Assembly (NCBI RefSeq): GCF_964204645.1
Contig: NC_134032.1
Span: 10,472,275 to 10,536,274, forward strand
Length of the DNA: 64,000 nt
Reading direction: 5' to 3'
Source: Tubulanus polymorphus
Lineage: Eukaryota > Nemertea > Palaeonemertea > Tubulaniformes > Tubulanidae
Positions 35,546 to 47,400 of the stretch are shown piece by piece. How positions within the stretch are numbered: position 1 is the first letter of the stretch; each line of letters begins with the position of its first letter. The position numbers were made by a program, and so were the translations under genes. Under the pieces are notes generated by a model. The model saw only the letters and a program-made list of their open reading frames with translations. It did no database searches and was not told the DNA's origin.

Positions 35546-35945
35546 AAATCGGCTAAGGTTTATTCAATCTAGGGCATATATGGAGGGGTAGCACCTGCTG
35601 ATGAAAAAAGCACTGCAAAGGAGTCACAACCAAAAAGGAAACCAGAACACATAGGCCTATTTCCTCTATGTTAAACCTGTATATATTTCTACTTTATATT
35701 GCTCTATTTTATCCAATTCTTTGAAAAAAAATAATCAGATTTGTGCTGTCCTATAATTTATTACTGTTATACCGAGGATATGCTTCGTATTCTATAATAA
35801 GGTGTAATAAAGTTATTTTGAATTGGATTGGACTCCTGGCAAGCGGGGGTGACTTCGGTTATAAAAATACATATTTCTCAAGGACGTAGACTATGCCGTA
35901 AACAAACTGAACGAAACTCAAACTTAAATAGTCTAGTACCTATCC

Positions 35946-36062
35946 TAGTCTGAATACCAGTCGTTGTTACGGTTCCGTAAAACGGTTTCAGGAACAACGA
36001 CTATTTAGTACCCGTCGTTCTACAAACAAGGGAACCGGTAACAACGACTGGTATTCAGACTA
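35946..36062. mobile_element. Foldback element just 5' of the methyltransferase gene
   Basis: TAGTCTGAATACCAGTCGTT and its complement form the ends of a ~117-base hairpin with an inner GTAC-CGTCGTT loop. It ends 48 bases before the start codon, so it may lie in the promoter or 5' UTR. Confidence 0.65.
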
Positions 36063-36110
36063 CACAAATAATTTTAGTAAAATCTGACCACTTTGCATGA
36101 AGAATATTGA

Positions 36111-37272
36111 ATGATCGATCAGTTCACCGAGATGGACCCGAAACATATTTTCGTGCGTGAATTCGAGAAAGACGACGGCTCTATTTTAAAAATCAACCAG
36201 TACGAAATAGGCGATGTAGGCTGCGTCGTGTGGGACGCGGCTTTAGTTCTCAGTTCGTTCTTAGAAACCGGTAATCTACGTAAATACTACGCCGATAAAC
36301 CGCTATCCACGTGCACGGTCATCGAGCTCGGTGCTGGAACTGGAATTGTCGGATTAGAATTAGCTTCGCTCGGGTAATTATCGTTTAATCGATCATTATA
36401 GATAGATCATTAACCCCCAATGACATCATCATCACCAGCCTCAACACCATTCAGATTCCTGGAAGTATGCATCAGCATGGTCTATGGGGCACTTCGGTGA
36501 TGTCATAGGAAGACGCTAATAGGTGATGTCATAGGGTGATTTATGGAGGCAGCTATCTTCACAATGCTCTTTTAAGTCACCTCCATCCCTACTGTCAGGT
36601 TATTTCCATTTTAGAGCGAACGTCATTGTAACGGATTTAGAGGAATTTGTGCCTTTGCTGAAAATGAACGTCGACGCAAATGAAAACTTGCTCGCTGCGG
36701 GTAGCGCTGCAGTGCGAACACTAAAATGGGGCCAAGACTTGAGTCCGGAATTCGAGAGACCCGATTTAATTTTCATGGCCGACTGTATCTACTATGAAGA
36801 GGTCAGAAAAACATTACTTTTTCAATTAAAAATATTTTCTGAAAAGATTGCGCGGATTTTGAGGTTTAAAATTTCAGATACTTGTAACCATTCTTTATTT
36901 TCAGTCGCTTGAGCCCCTCGTGAAAACCATCAAAGATCTTTGTCGCGCTGACACTTGCGTTTTCTGCTGCTTCGAGCAACGAACTACCGGAAATAAACCC
37001 GAGTTGGAACGCAGGTTTTTAGAGGTAAGTTTTACCAGCAGGTTTTCACAATGTACATCTCAATACAAACACCCCCGATACGCCGCCATACTATCTATAC
37101 CGCTAAAATCGTTCTGCACCGATGTGGGCGGTATATCGGGGGTTGACTGTAGTTTTAATTTTTTTTTCAGCTTATTGGAGAGAATTTTACGATAGACACG
37201 ATTCCGCATCGCGATCATCATGTCAATTTTACCAGTTCTGATATTCAAATATTGAAATTCTCACCGACTTGA
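36111..37272 (+). CDS. VCPKMT: VCPKMT-like (METTL21 family) protein-lysine methyltransferase
   Basis: Four exons, 36111-36373, 36615-36801, 36905-37024 and 37171-37272, join in phase to 223 aa, close to the ~229 aa usual for the family. ELGAGTGIVGLELA is SAM-binding motif I, TDLEEFVPLLKMNV the post-motif acidic region, and MADCIYYEE the family-specific D-x-x-Y active-site segment, followed by SLEPLVKTIKDL and FCCFEQRTTGNKPELE as in animal VCPKMT. The family trimethylates a lysine of the AAA ATPase VCP/p97. The donor of exon 2 is a weak GTCAGA, but the junction is fixed by the conserved protein. A five-codon upstream ORF (ATG at 36096, stop overlapping the start region) could tune translation. 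AATAAA lies near 37436. Confidence 0.88.
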
Positions 37273-38983
37273 CATGAATTTCAATAATTAATCCTAGATT
37301 TCACAAATGGGATTAAAACCAAGATACGAGTCTTCGATGGTATATATCAGCCCGTGTATATATACGATGCCACTCAGCTGAAAGTTTCCATTCCTTGTCA
37401 CTGAAAAGCCTAACACGTCTCAAACTTTCCAAGACAAATAAATGATTATCTAATTATAGCATTAAATTTTTGTTTTTCATTTGATAATTTTGGATTATTC
37501 TATAAACACAGATAGTCCAACGAACTACCCCCAAGTCTGTGGTTGGTGGGCTATCAACGCTTGTAGTGAACTGATCTAAATCTCAGCATAGTTAACGAAT
37601 TAAAACCCACAGTAGATTTGAAGAAACAGTTTTACTCTATTTCCTTAAAATTCCTTATTTCCTTAAAATATTTTTTGTTCCTCTGAAGAAATTACATGTA
37701 ACTGTTTCTACAAATCTACTCTAGGTTTTATTCGCTATCAACAATGTGGCTTTATGGCCTACATATGTGACCCAAATATGCAGATTACACAAAAAGTGTG
37801 GGTTTATTGAATGACCTGATGAATCGGGTAAAAATGTTTTTTTTTTAAGGATAATCAGCAGATCTCATAATTTTAAGCAGTGGTACATAAGGGGCGAAAA
37901 TAAAGATTTTTCATTTTCCACGGAAAAATTTGTAATGAAAAAACAAGAACTGTTTGAATGGCGAAAGAGTAAAACGCTTGCAACGCCAAAAATGTTCAAC
38001 TGCCAAAACACGATTCAAATAAGAAATTGATTTTTTTCCATATCATTGCTTTTATTATATTAATATCAATATTATTATCAATATTATCGTTACTATTAGA
38101 TTTAAAGCATAAAAACGAGAGAAAAAAAACACATTTACAATGCATTAAACGGTAAAGTAGTAAATTCATACCGGGTACATGTATTTACAACTGAGTTAGA
38201 GTGAAGAAAACACCGGTGCCACTTTCAGCCCTAACTTAACTAGTTCTTTAACAGGTTCCAGCTAAAGCCTGCCCCCTCCCCGCCCCTGCAAGAGATCGCC
38301 TCCGTATGATCTTGCAGGGTGGCATATTGTGGTAATTGTATCAGAAACTAATCACTATCATTTTACATTTTGAAAATGCCACAGGAGAATTTGCACAAGC
38401 AACCATATCTAACCAGAAATTCCTGACAGTAATTTATTGATGTCATAGGGGGATTTACGAAGGTGGCGGCCATCTTTAATGTGGAGCTCAATATCAACTA
38501 TCGGTGTAGTGCAACAAACAATCCTGTTGAGTAATTAAAGAAAAAACATTCGGAAAATTAGAGAAAAAAATGTGTTTCACGAGAAAAATCACTAACTCAT
38601 CGCAATACAGAGACTAAACTAGGTCTTACTTCGAGTCTAGACTGTGAAATTGGGCACGGATTTACACATAGTTCAAGAATGGATGATTCAATCGAAAGAA
38701 CGAAAGCATAATAGCTTAAGAAAAGAGATAGCATTCACGTTAAAAAACAATGCTCGTTTTGATATGTACTACTTACAATAGAACTGGAGGGAGCAAGCAC
38801 TTATTTCAGAAATGACCGGTCAGCCCAATTCCACAGTCAAAACTTAGCTAAGCTAAGTCCACTATGCTGTGACCGGAGTGGACTCCGCGTGGCGAGACAG
38901 GCAAATTCCGGGGCAATCAGAGCCAGATCCGAGTTGGAAAATCAGCTCTGCGGCAAACGACTGAATAACCAATCTACCTACTA
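37273..38983. other. Intergenic
   Basis: 3' flank of the methyltransferase gene and AT-rich DNA with poly-T and TATTA runs (~38040-38110). A short GATGTCATAGGG/CGGCCATCTT repeat unit lies at 38436-38475. No gene seen. Confidence 0.45.
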
Positions 38984-39202
38984 CAGTGGAACCTCGTTAT
39001 AGCAAACTTCACGGGACCAGAAAATATGTCCGTCATAACCGATAGTACGCAAAATCGGCCATTTTTTCATATACATTAAGCATTACAGTACGCAATTGCA
39101 CTGACCCCTCCCCCCTCCCCTAATGCGTACGTAATAAATGAATGATCCCTATTATATCCGTTGAATGGTTGTATCAGAGTTCGTTATAACGAGGTTCCGC
39201 TG
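38984..39202. mobile_element. pogo/Tigger-like MITE with a nested fragment
   Basis: Ends CAGTGGAACCTCGTTATA and CAGCGGAACCTCGTTATA in inverted orientation, flanked by TA on both sides, as in pogo-type elements. Bases ~39057-39152 match the 62138-62303 element (GCGTACGTAATAAATGAATG), inserted or captured inside. Confidence 0.65.
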
Positions 39203-39453
39203 TAGTTAATATCAGTTTTAAGATGAAGACTCCAACTCTTTGACCTCGATATCAACCGTGGGACCCCGGTTTAGAGAATTTTTCATGGCCTCTTCGAGGT
39301 TAAAGATAAGATACACCGTGGGAAAACCCTACATTCGACGATGGCAGGGTTCATAGCGTCCATGACCGATCTCATTTAATTACTTTCAAGGACATTTTTG
39401 ACTCCGATTCCAGGACTTGCATATAATAGTTATATTTGTATTGTCCAGAATCG

Positions 39454-39583
39454 GGGGCCAGTTGCATAATCGTGACTTAAGTTCAAAAGTGGTCTTAAAT
39501 CTTAAGACTGGTTAGATTAGCTATAGAACTAAGTTGGTCTTAGACTGGTCTTAAGTCTAAGCCATGACTATGCAACTGGCCCC
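39454..39583. mobile_element. Foldback MITE, GGGGCCAGTTGCATA family, copy 1
   Basis: Starts GGGGGCCAGTTGCATAATCG and ends CTATGCAACTGGCCCC; the interior holds CTTAAG/TCTTAGAC words that fold back. A second copy is at 41944-42083 and degenerate ones near 28460-28620 and 40900-41000. Confidence 0.65.
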
Positions 39584-40767
39584 AGGAGTCGCAGGGAGTT
39601 GAGATAAATAATCTAGACTAGTAGTAATAGACCTAACAATACCATGATCTAATAAACTGTACATCACGATGATAGGTGACCAGAATCTTCAAATTGTAAT
39701 CGCTAATTGTCAAGGACCATGACAATGATTTAAGCATTTAGACCCCATTCCATGATACTCGAGGCCTTGAATTGACCCATACCCATTTCAAAACTTTCAA
39801 GGCGCGCTATGAACCCTGCGATGGTCTGCACAGCAAAATATATCTACAAAAACCACTTCTAGTGTTTTTCCACTAGAATAGCTGTTTAAATGAAAAAAAA
39901 AACATACACTGATCATATCTAAAAAATACAACACAAGACTAAACAAAATCTCAATATTCAACATCGGCAACAAACTGGGTTTGTTTCTTCTTTCTTTTTT
40001 TTTAAAGATAGGGATCGGAAGGAAAAGGGTTAATTTATAATCTATCACCGCAAATCGATAAATTTTTCGGCGCTCCGCCGGAACGTTCTACAAAACATCC
40101 GAGCCAAACGGCCGAAAACACCATGCTTCTTTTCAAGGAATAAATAGAATTTAAACTATCTTACATAAATTTGGCAACAACGCTGAGAAAAATGAGCTTT
40201 CATCACACGAGGGGTTTACACGAATGAAACACTTATTCATACTTTCGACAATATCATTTCGTCATTTCTTCTGATTTTCGACCACGAGAAACAGAAAGAA
40301 ATCAAATAACTCGCTAAACTTTTAATGAGATATATATATATATATATAATATCAATTGAAGCGTTCGTATTATTTCGTTTTTTTTTTCAAACTTTTTTCT
40401 TCATAAAAATATTTGAATTTCTAGAATGTATCTAACAACACGACCCAAAGTCTATCGACCATCGTCAGACGCTGTCACGCGAAGCTCGCCACGTGAAGGC
40501 AACGAGACTCGTGAGCGAGGATGAATCCATGTATGCCCGCATCCGTATACAATACTATGACCATAATTAACCTAACCCGGATTACCTTAGCTCAGGATCT
40601 AGTTCCTCCGGATGTTGGGTATAAGTATTGCCCGGTCTATGAACCCAAAGGCTGGCGGTTGTACATAGGCCTAATGCAACCGAGACAATAAAACTGGGCC
40701 CCAAGGATTTCAGTGAAATTCACTCTATAAAACCTGGGTTTAAGCTGAAGTCCATAAAACTAATTTC
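39584..40767. other. Intergenic with TA microsatellite
   Basis: No gene. A (TA)n run lies at 40330-40349. Confidence 0.45.
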
Positions 40768-40895
40768 TGGGCTCAGTTTCACAAAAAACACAAATTTTTG
40801 GTGTAATTGCCATTGGTTACTTCATGTTTTCAATGAGGACAACAATTCAAACTTAACCGTTTTAGGCTTTAACTCTTTCGTGAAACTGGGCCCAG
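40768..40895. mobile_element. Foldback MITE, GGGCCCAGTTTCAC family, copy 1
   Basis: Ends GGGCTCAGTTTCACAAAAA and TTCGTGAAACTGGGCCCAG. The interior (AATTGCCATTGGTTACTTCA) is nearly identical to 44661-44793. Confidence 0.7.
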
Positions 40896-41446
40896 TTGTA
40901 TAAGTCGTAGTTATTAGTTTAAGCCTACCGGTTGTCTAAAACCATCTTAGTTGTATTACCAACCTATAACCATTCTTAAGTTTGGGCCCAAAGTCGCAAC
41001 TGCGCACTGGCGTTAAAGTATAAATCAGGCCTAGGGTAAAATGAAAACCCTATCTACGAAAGCTTACAAAGTGCCGCTCAACAACTGGATCCAGTGGTGA
41101 AACTAACACCCAGTCTATAAATCCCGGCCTAACAAGGGTTAAAAATACCTATCACCAAAATCTATGAAATCAGGTTAAGTATAACGCGACGACCAGGGAC
41201 CACGGGTTCGCGAGGGTGTTCCCATCGATTAAACCTATAAAGCTGGGTCCCCGAGGAATCGCACCCCTCCCCGGGGACATCGGATAATTTTGATTTTCTA
41301 ACGGGAGCCCGTCGATTGAGCAGGTATCATCTATCTCTATTTCGATTCGTTTTGTAAACAAGGTCACTTTTCTAAAATCATCTTTTCATCGTTATTTTCG
41401 TTTTCGGTGAATAACGCCTTTTGATCTTTTTCACGACGACAAATTT
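40896..41446. other. 3' flank of MBOAT gene 1
   Basis: Holds a decayed GGCCAGTTGCATA-type foldback (40890-41000) and unique DNA. No gene. Confidence 0.4.
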
Positions 41447-44400
41447 CTACGTCAATTTTTCTTTCGCGCCGTCGGTGTCACTTGATGGCGCCGCTGAAGT
41501 TTGATTGTCCGATGATGATGTTGTCGACGTGGCGGCGGGTTTTAGGTCGCCGTTATTTTTTTTCTGCGTTTTCCCCGAATGCGGCACCGGCGCGACCAGA
41601 ATCAGCAGGACTGATATATGCATGAACCAATAAAATGAACTGCGGAAGAAGAAATTTAACGGTGAAATAAAATTAGCAATTTTCATTCAGTTTTCCAAAT
41701 TTTCGCACGAGTTCCGAAATTAATCGTATTTTAAAAATTTGTCATATAAGTTTTCGTTTATATGCACATATGCAGGGTGGCTACTTTCCCCTTTTACAAA
41801 TCCCCTGAGTTTTCCCTGATTATTCCATGTTATAACAGTAAATCCAAGGAATTTCATCGTTTGAAATGTTAAATCTATTAATTTTTTTATGAATTACATA
41901 TTGATAAAGAAACACGTGGTCAATAGCATTTTCCGAATTCCCTGGGGCCGGTTGCATAGTCATGGCTTAGACTTAAGACCAGCCTAAGACCAACTTAGTT
42001 CTATAGCCAATCTAACAACGTAAGACCATTCTTAAGATTTAAGACCACTTTTGGACTTAAGTCACGACTGTGCAACTGGCCCCTGGGCTTTCCAGGTTTT
42101 TTTGCAAAATTTGTCATCCCTGAGTGTGAGCTGACTTTCCCCTTGAGTTTTACAGATTTTCTCATGTCAATGGCCTTTTGCTCTCGTTACTAGCATTTGC
42201 CGGTTTTTGTAAATACTTACTTGAAATACTGTACACACCAAACAAATTCTAACAGTGAAAACGGTACAACTAAATGCCCGAGGGTGAGCTGACAAAAAAA
42301 CCAAGTGATCACGTCGTAGATCGACTTCAAAGTCGGCGACGCTAGGAAATATGGACGTATATGACGACGGACCTGAAAAATAAACGAAAAATACCAAACA
42401 TTTTAACAGCACACTTTTCAAAAAGTGATCAACGACACTTCGCATAATAATGAATGTCGGAAAAGAGGTGGTATCGGGCTGCATGTTGTCTGATAGGGTG
42501 GTACCAGGCTGCATGTTGTCTGAGGGGGTGGTACCAGGCTGCATGTTGTCTGATAGGGTGGTACCGGGGTTTAGATTGTTTGTTTCAGGGAGTGGTACCA
42601 GGCTGTAGATTGTTTCAGGGGGTGGTACCACGCTGTAGATTGTCTTGAGGGGTGGTACCAGGCTGTAGATTGTTTCAGGGGGGTGGTACCACACTGTAGA
42701 TTGTCTTGAGGGGTGGTACCACAGGGTAGATTATCTGAAGGGGTGGTACCAGGCTGAAGATTGTTTCAGGGGGTGGTATCACGGTGTAGATTGTCTTGAG
42801 GGGTGGTACCAGGATGTAGATTGTTTCAGGGGGGTGGTACCACGCTGTAGATTGTCTTGAGGGGTGGTACCAGGATGTAGATTGTTTGAGGGGGTGGTAC
42901 CGTACCACGCTGTAGATTGTCTTGAGGGGTGGTACCAGGATGTAGATTGTTTCAGGGGGGTGGTACCACGCTGTAGATTGTCTTGAGGGGTGGTACCACA
43001 GGGTAGATTATCTGAAGGGGTGGTACCAGGCTGTAGATTGTCTTTAGGGGTGGTACCAGGCTGCAGATTGTCTGATAGGGTGGTACCAGGCTGTAGATTA
43101 TCTGAAGGGGTGGTACCAGGCTGTAGATTGTTTGAGGGGGTGGTACCGTACCACGCTGTAGATTGTCTTGAGGGGGGGTACCAGGCTGTAGATTATCTGA
43201 AGGGGAGCGGTACTAGACGGTAGATCGAAACGTTTCCGAACGAAACTCACCTTACGAGAGGCAGCCAAGAAGAAAGAACCACTAATGAATGTGAAGTAAT
43301 ATCCCGGGTAGAACCCGTGCCAGATGGCGCTCAAACCGAACGTCAGAACGGTTTTCTGAGCCGGCGCCCGATCGTAGCAAACGTAACGCAGCCATTTCGA
43401 AGTCATTATATTCCAGCTGTCGAACACGAGTTTAACGCTGGTCGCCATCTACAAACAAAATATCAGCGAAACGTAACGATATGTAGACAACAGTGAAAAA
43501 ACAGCCTGGAAAAGAACTTCAAATTTTGCAATTTACCGGTAATCAATTTTCGGTAATGCAAATGTCACCAGTAAGTAATGCAAAAGTATCCACCCGGATT
43601 CGACCGAACTTACTTCGAGATTTCGAATTTTTACGTTATTAACGAGGTCCCACCGCGCGTTTCCCGATTCGTCGAATCCGTCGAAACCTAAACCGGCCGC
43701 ATTGTTGGCTGCCTCGGCTGAAAAAAATTATTCAAACGATTTTCTAATCGCAATTTGATAACCGAGTCTCAATCATTTCACGACGGACACTGGCCCTTGT
43801 TTTGAACCTAAAAACAGGACTTAAGACACGTGAATTAGCTATAAGAGGGAATTGCCCGTTGACAATTTTTTCTCAGATATTCATAATTTCAGGGACCACA
43901 GAGCAGGGGGTTTCCAGGCCTCCTTCCCCAACATTGAGCTTCATCAAAAATGTATTGAATTCAGTAGTTTTTATTTAACACACTGTATACCGGTATGGAT
44001 TTCTTAGTAAAATTGTCCTTTGTTGTCTATGTTGATGGTTCTTTATTGAAAAATGGGGGGCAATTGACCTAGAATCCTAAAACATTCCTACAACCTTCCT
44101 ACAAACTACAAGGATTAGCTAAGAATCATCCATGAGATACAATTTCCAAAAATTGAACTTACAAAGTTTCCAGGCGAAATAGTATTTGGCCCTCGCCAAC
44201 GCGACGACGAGAATCGAGTAGAGCACTCGATAGAAGAACCCGCTCACCGCTATAAACTTTGGATCTGAAAAAACGAGCGAAAAAAAAAAAAATTGCACGG
44301 AAACTCACGGAGAAATGATCGAGTATCAAGCGGCGAGATCTTTACTTACCCATTATCGACGGCTCCGGATATCGTACGGCTAAACCGAACACAATAACTA

Positions 44401-47400
44401 CACAAACCACCGATATACACAACTTCTCGATAACGGCTCTCTGCAATTTACGAGTTAGAAAACGCTGAACAACAAACACCAAACACCGTTGGACATTTTA
44501 TCGACACACTTTCGAAAAATAGATCACCCACACTTCACACTGTCAAGTATGTTGCATATACAGACATTTCTCATTTCAAATTGACTACAAACATCAGAAA
44601 CATTAGACATCTGATCAGCACACTTTCGAAAAATTATCGTCCACATTTCACATGTTTTCAGGGGCCAGTTTCACAAAAAAGTTTAACTCAAATTTTTGGT
44701 GTAATTGCCATTGGTTACTTCATGTTTTCAACGAGGACAACAATTAAAACTTAACTGTTTTAGGCTTAAACTTTTTCGTGAAACTGGGCCCAGAACTTCA
44801 TCAGAGACATTTTCAATCGAAATTGAACTACATGCACAAACAAGACACTTCATCAGTACACTTTCATTCAAAAAGTGGTAGTCCACATTTCACATACATG
44901 TATTGTGTTCAGTACTTCCCCCAAGACATTTCTGAGTGAAAGTGAACTACAAACACCAGACTTCGTAAAACATTTCATAAGCACACTTTCAAAAACTGAT
45001 CTCTAGACGGCACAACTTCACCGGATACATTTTTATTGAAAATGAACGCCAGACATTAGACAGTTTATCAACACACAATCAAATGAAGATCATCCACACT
45101 TTACACGTTGCAGGACCTCAGATGCATATTTTCATAAGATAAAAACCCACCATCTACAGATTAAAAGAATTTAAAAACAAGAATTTATTTATTCAATCTA
45201 AAATATATATAAAACACGACATTTCGATCTCACCCTAGTACCTGACAATGATCTCTAGGGTGAGAACGAAACGTCGTGTATTATATATATTTTAGATTGA
45301 ATCAATAAATTCTTGTTTTTAAATTCTTTTAACCCTTTCAGTGCTGGCTAATTAATACCATTAAGTGCTGAAGATAATTTGAAAATTCTGAAAAATTCCA
45401 CCCTAGTGTATTGAATAACGGGAATAGCACTATAGTGCATCTACACCCTGGCGCAGTATACCATTAGTTACTAATATTTCACTGTTTAACAGGTGCTGCC
45501 ATCTTTCAAGAGATAACTAGTAATTACTAATTAGATCAATACACCGCAGTGCGGTGTACTAGCAAAATCCATCACTGATTCGTACACCGCACTGTGGTGT
45601 AGACACACTGAAAGGGTTAATCTGCAGATAGTGGGTTTTCATCTTATTATCCGTTCACCACGTTTGAGTGTGGTTATCGTTCTATCAAAGCACATTTTCA
45701 TATACGATGACTACACGAACACGAGACACTTACATTAGGCGATGGTTCGGGTACGTTCGCGGCGTACTGATCAGGAGCGTAATGCTGCATCGTACGACCT
45801 TCGATGTAAACGATGTAATCATCGAAGAAACAGAACGGCCCGACGAGCATGCCGTGAAAATATAACAGATAACTAAAATACGTCAGCAAATTCGGCAGTT
45901 TACTGAAAGATCAAAAACAAGGAACAACGTTAAGAACTACAATCTCATCCAAGACCTAAAAACCTGCATCTAAAACTTATTTCATGTAGAAATTTACTCA
46001 TCGTATGGAAGAGGTGGGTATTTTGGTAATGCTCATTTAAAGGGCGAGAGCTGTTTTGATAATACTTCGGTAATACAGTAAGCTATTTTGGCATTACTCA
46101 TTGAAGCATGGGATGATAAGATGGGGTATTTTGGTAATACTCATTGAATGCAAGTGGGTTTCTTGGTAATAATATTCATTGAAATGAAGGAGCATTTTGG
46201 TAATATATATTGATAAGGAAGTTAGAGGGGGTATTTTTGCAATATTAATGCAAGGACCAAAAGTGATTTTTGTGGAACTCATTTGGTACTACTACCCATT
46301 GAAGGGGCGTTTGAAATACTCACTCCACTGCTCTGCGTTTCTGTTCAACGTTCAATTGCGAAAATGCTTCTTTTGACTGCATCCCATCTTTCAGCGCGAA
46401 CGCTAAACTGGTCAATTTCATCGTGGTCACCATCAACGGACTGAAAATATATACAGTATGATGTCATAAGGGGAACGCACCAAGCTGGCAGTTGTCTTTT
46501 GATGTGATAGAGCATGTTATGGAGAGTTATTCGACGATGTCATAGGGCCATTTACAGATGGTTATTTGATGATGTAACAGGATTTATCAAGGCAGCCATC
46601 TTTCCGAACCGATCTATATAGGAAGTGAGAATTGATGTCACAGGGGGATTCATTAAAACGACCATCTTTAGTGACAATTTCATAATGTCATTCGGGGATT
46701 TATGAACGTAGACGTGTTTTCCAGGGACGGGCATCGATGGGTAAAGCGATGACATCAAAGGGGCATTTACGAAGGGGTGGACGACGTCATAAAGGGGGTA
46801 GGGGGCGTGGGTACGAGGGGCTTACCCGGTTATATCTAGAGTATAACTACGATAGTCATATATTTGACGGAATATATGCATTGCTGATAAATACACCATC
46901 GACCACGCGAACACTAACCTGTCAAACATAATTAGGCAAACCGTTAGAAAAGTCATCCGATGAAAATCAACGATATCATACAATGTACTTTGGCCGTGGA
47001 AATGTAACCTCTATTACATATAATTACTAAAGTCTATTACGTGTATATTCTCTAAAATTAACGTTTATGTCATTATTAAAATGATAAATCAATAAAAATA
47101 ATCGTAACAACCTCCCTCTCGACCCCCCCCCCCGGCCACTTTACGCAAATAGCAACATTAGTGTATTTTTTTTTGCTTTTTGACACTCTAGTTGTAACAT
47201 CAAAACGAATAGATGAAATCCTTCAAAGACCTGAACCATAAAAATCCCACGAAGTTGTACTTACTTGTGTCTGATTTTTTCACCGGAAAATTTTAAGAGA
47301 AGGTAACACACGGTCGATTGTAAAAATACGTGTATCATTTGACTGCAAAAAATCAAAAGTTAAATCCTAAAAATAACTTCCCCAACATTATTTGGGTTTT

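Noticed and set aside
42454-43223. Long open frames (proline-rich or GTT-type repeats) in the 42.5-43.2 kb array
   Set aside because: They follow the 30-31 bp repeat period on both strands and overlap exons of the MBOAT gene in the wrong frame; no codon or splice support.
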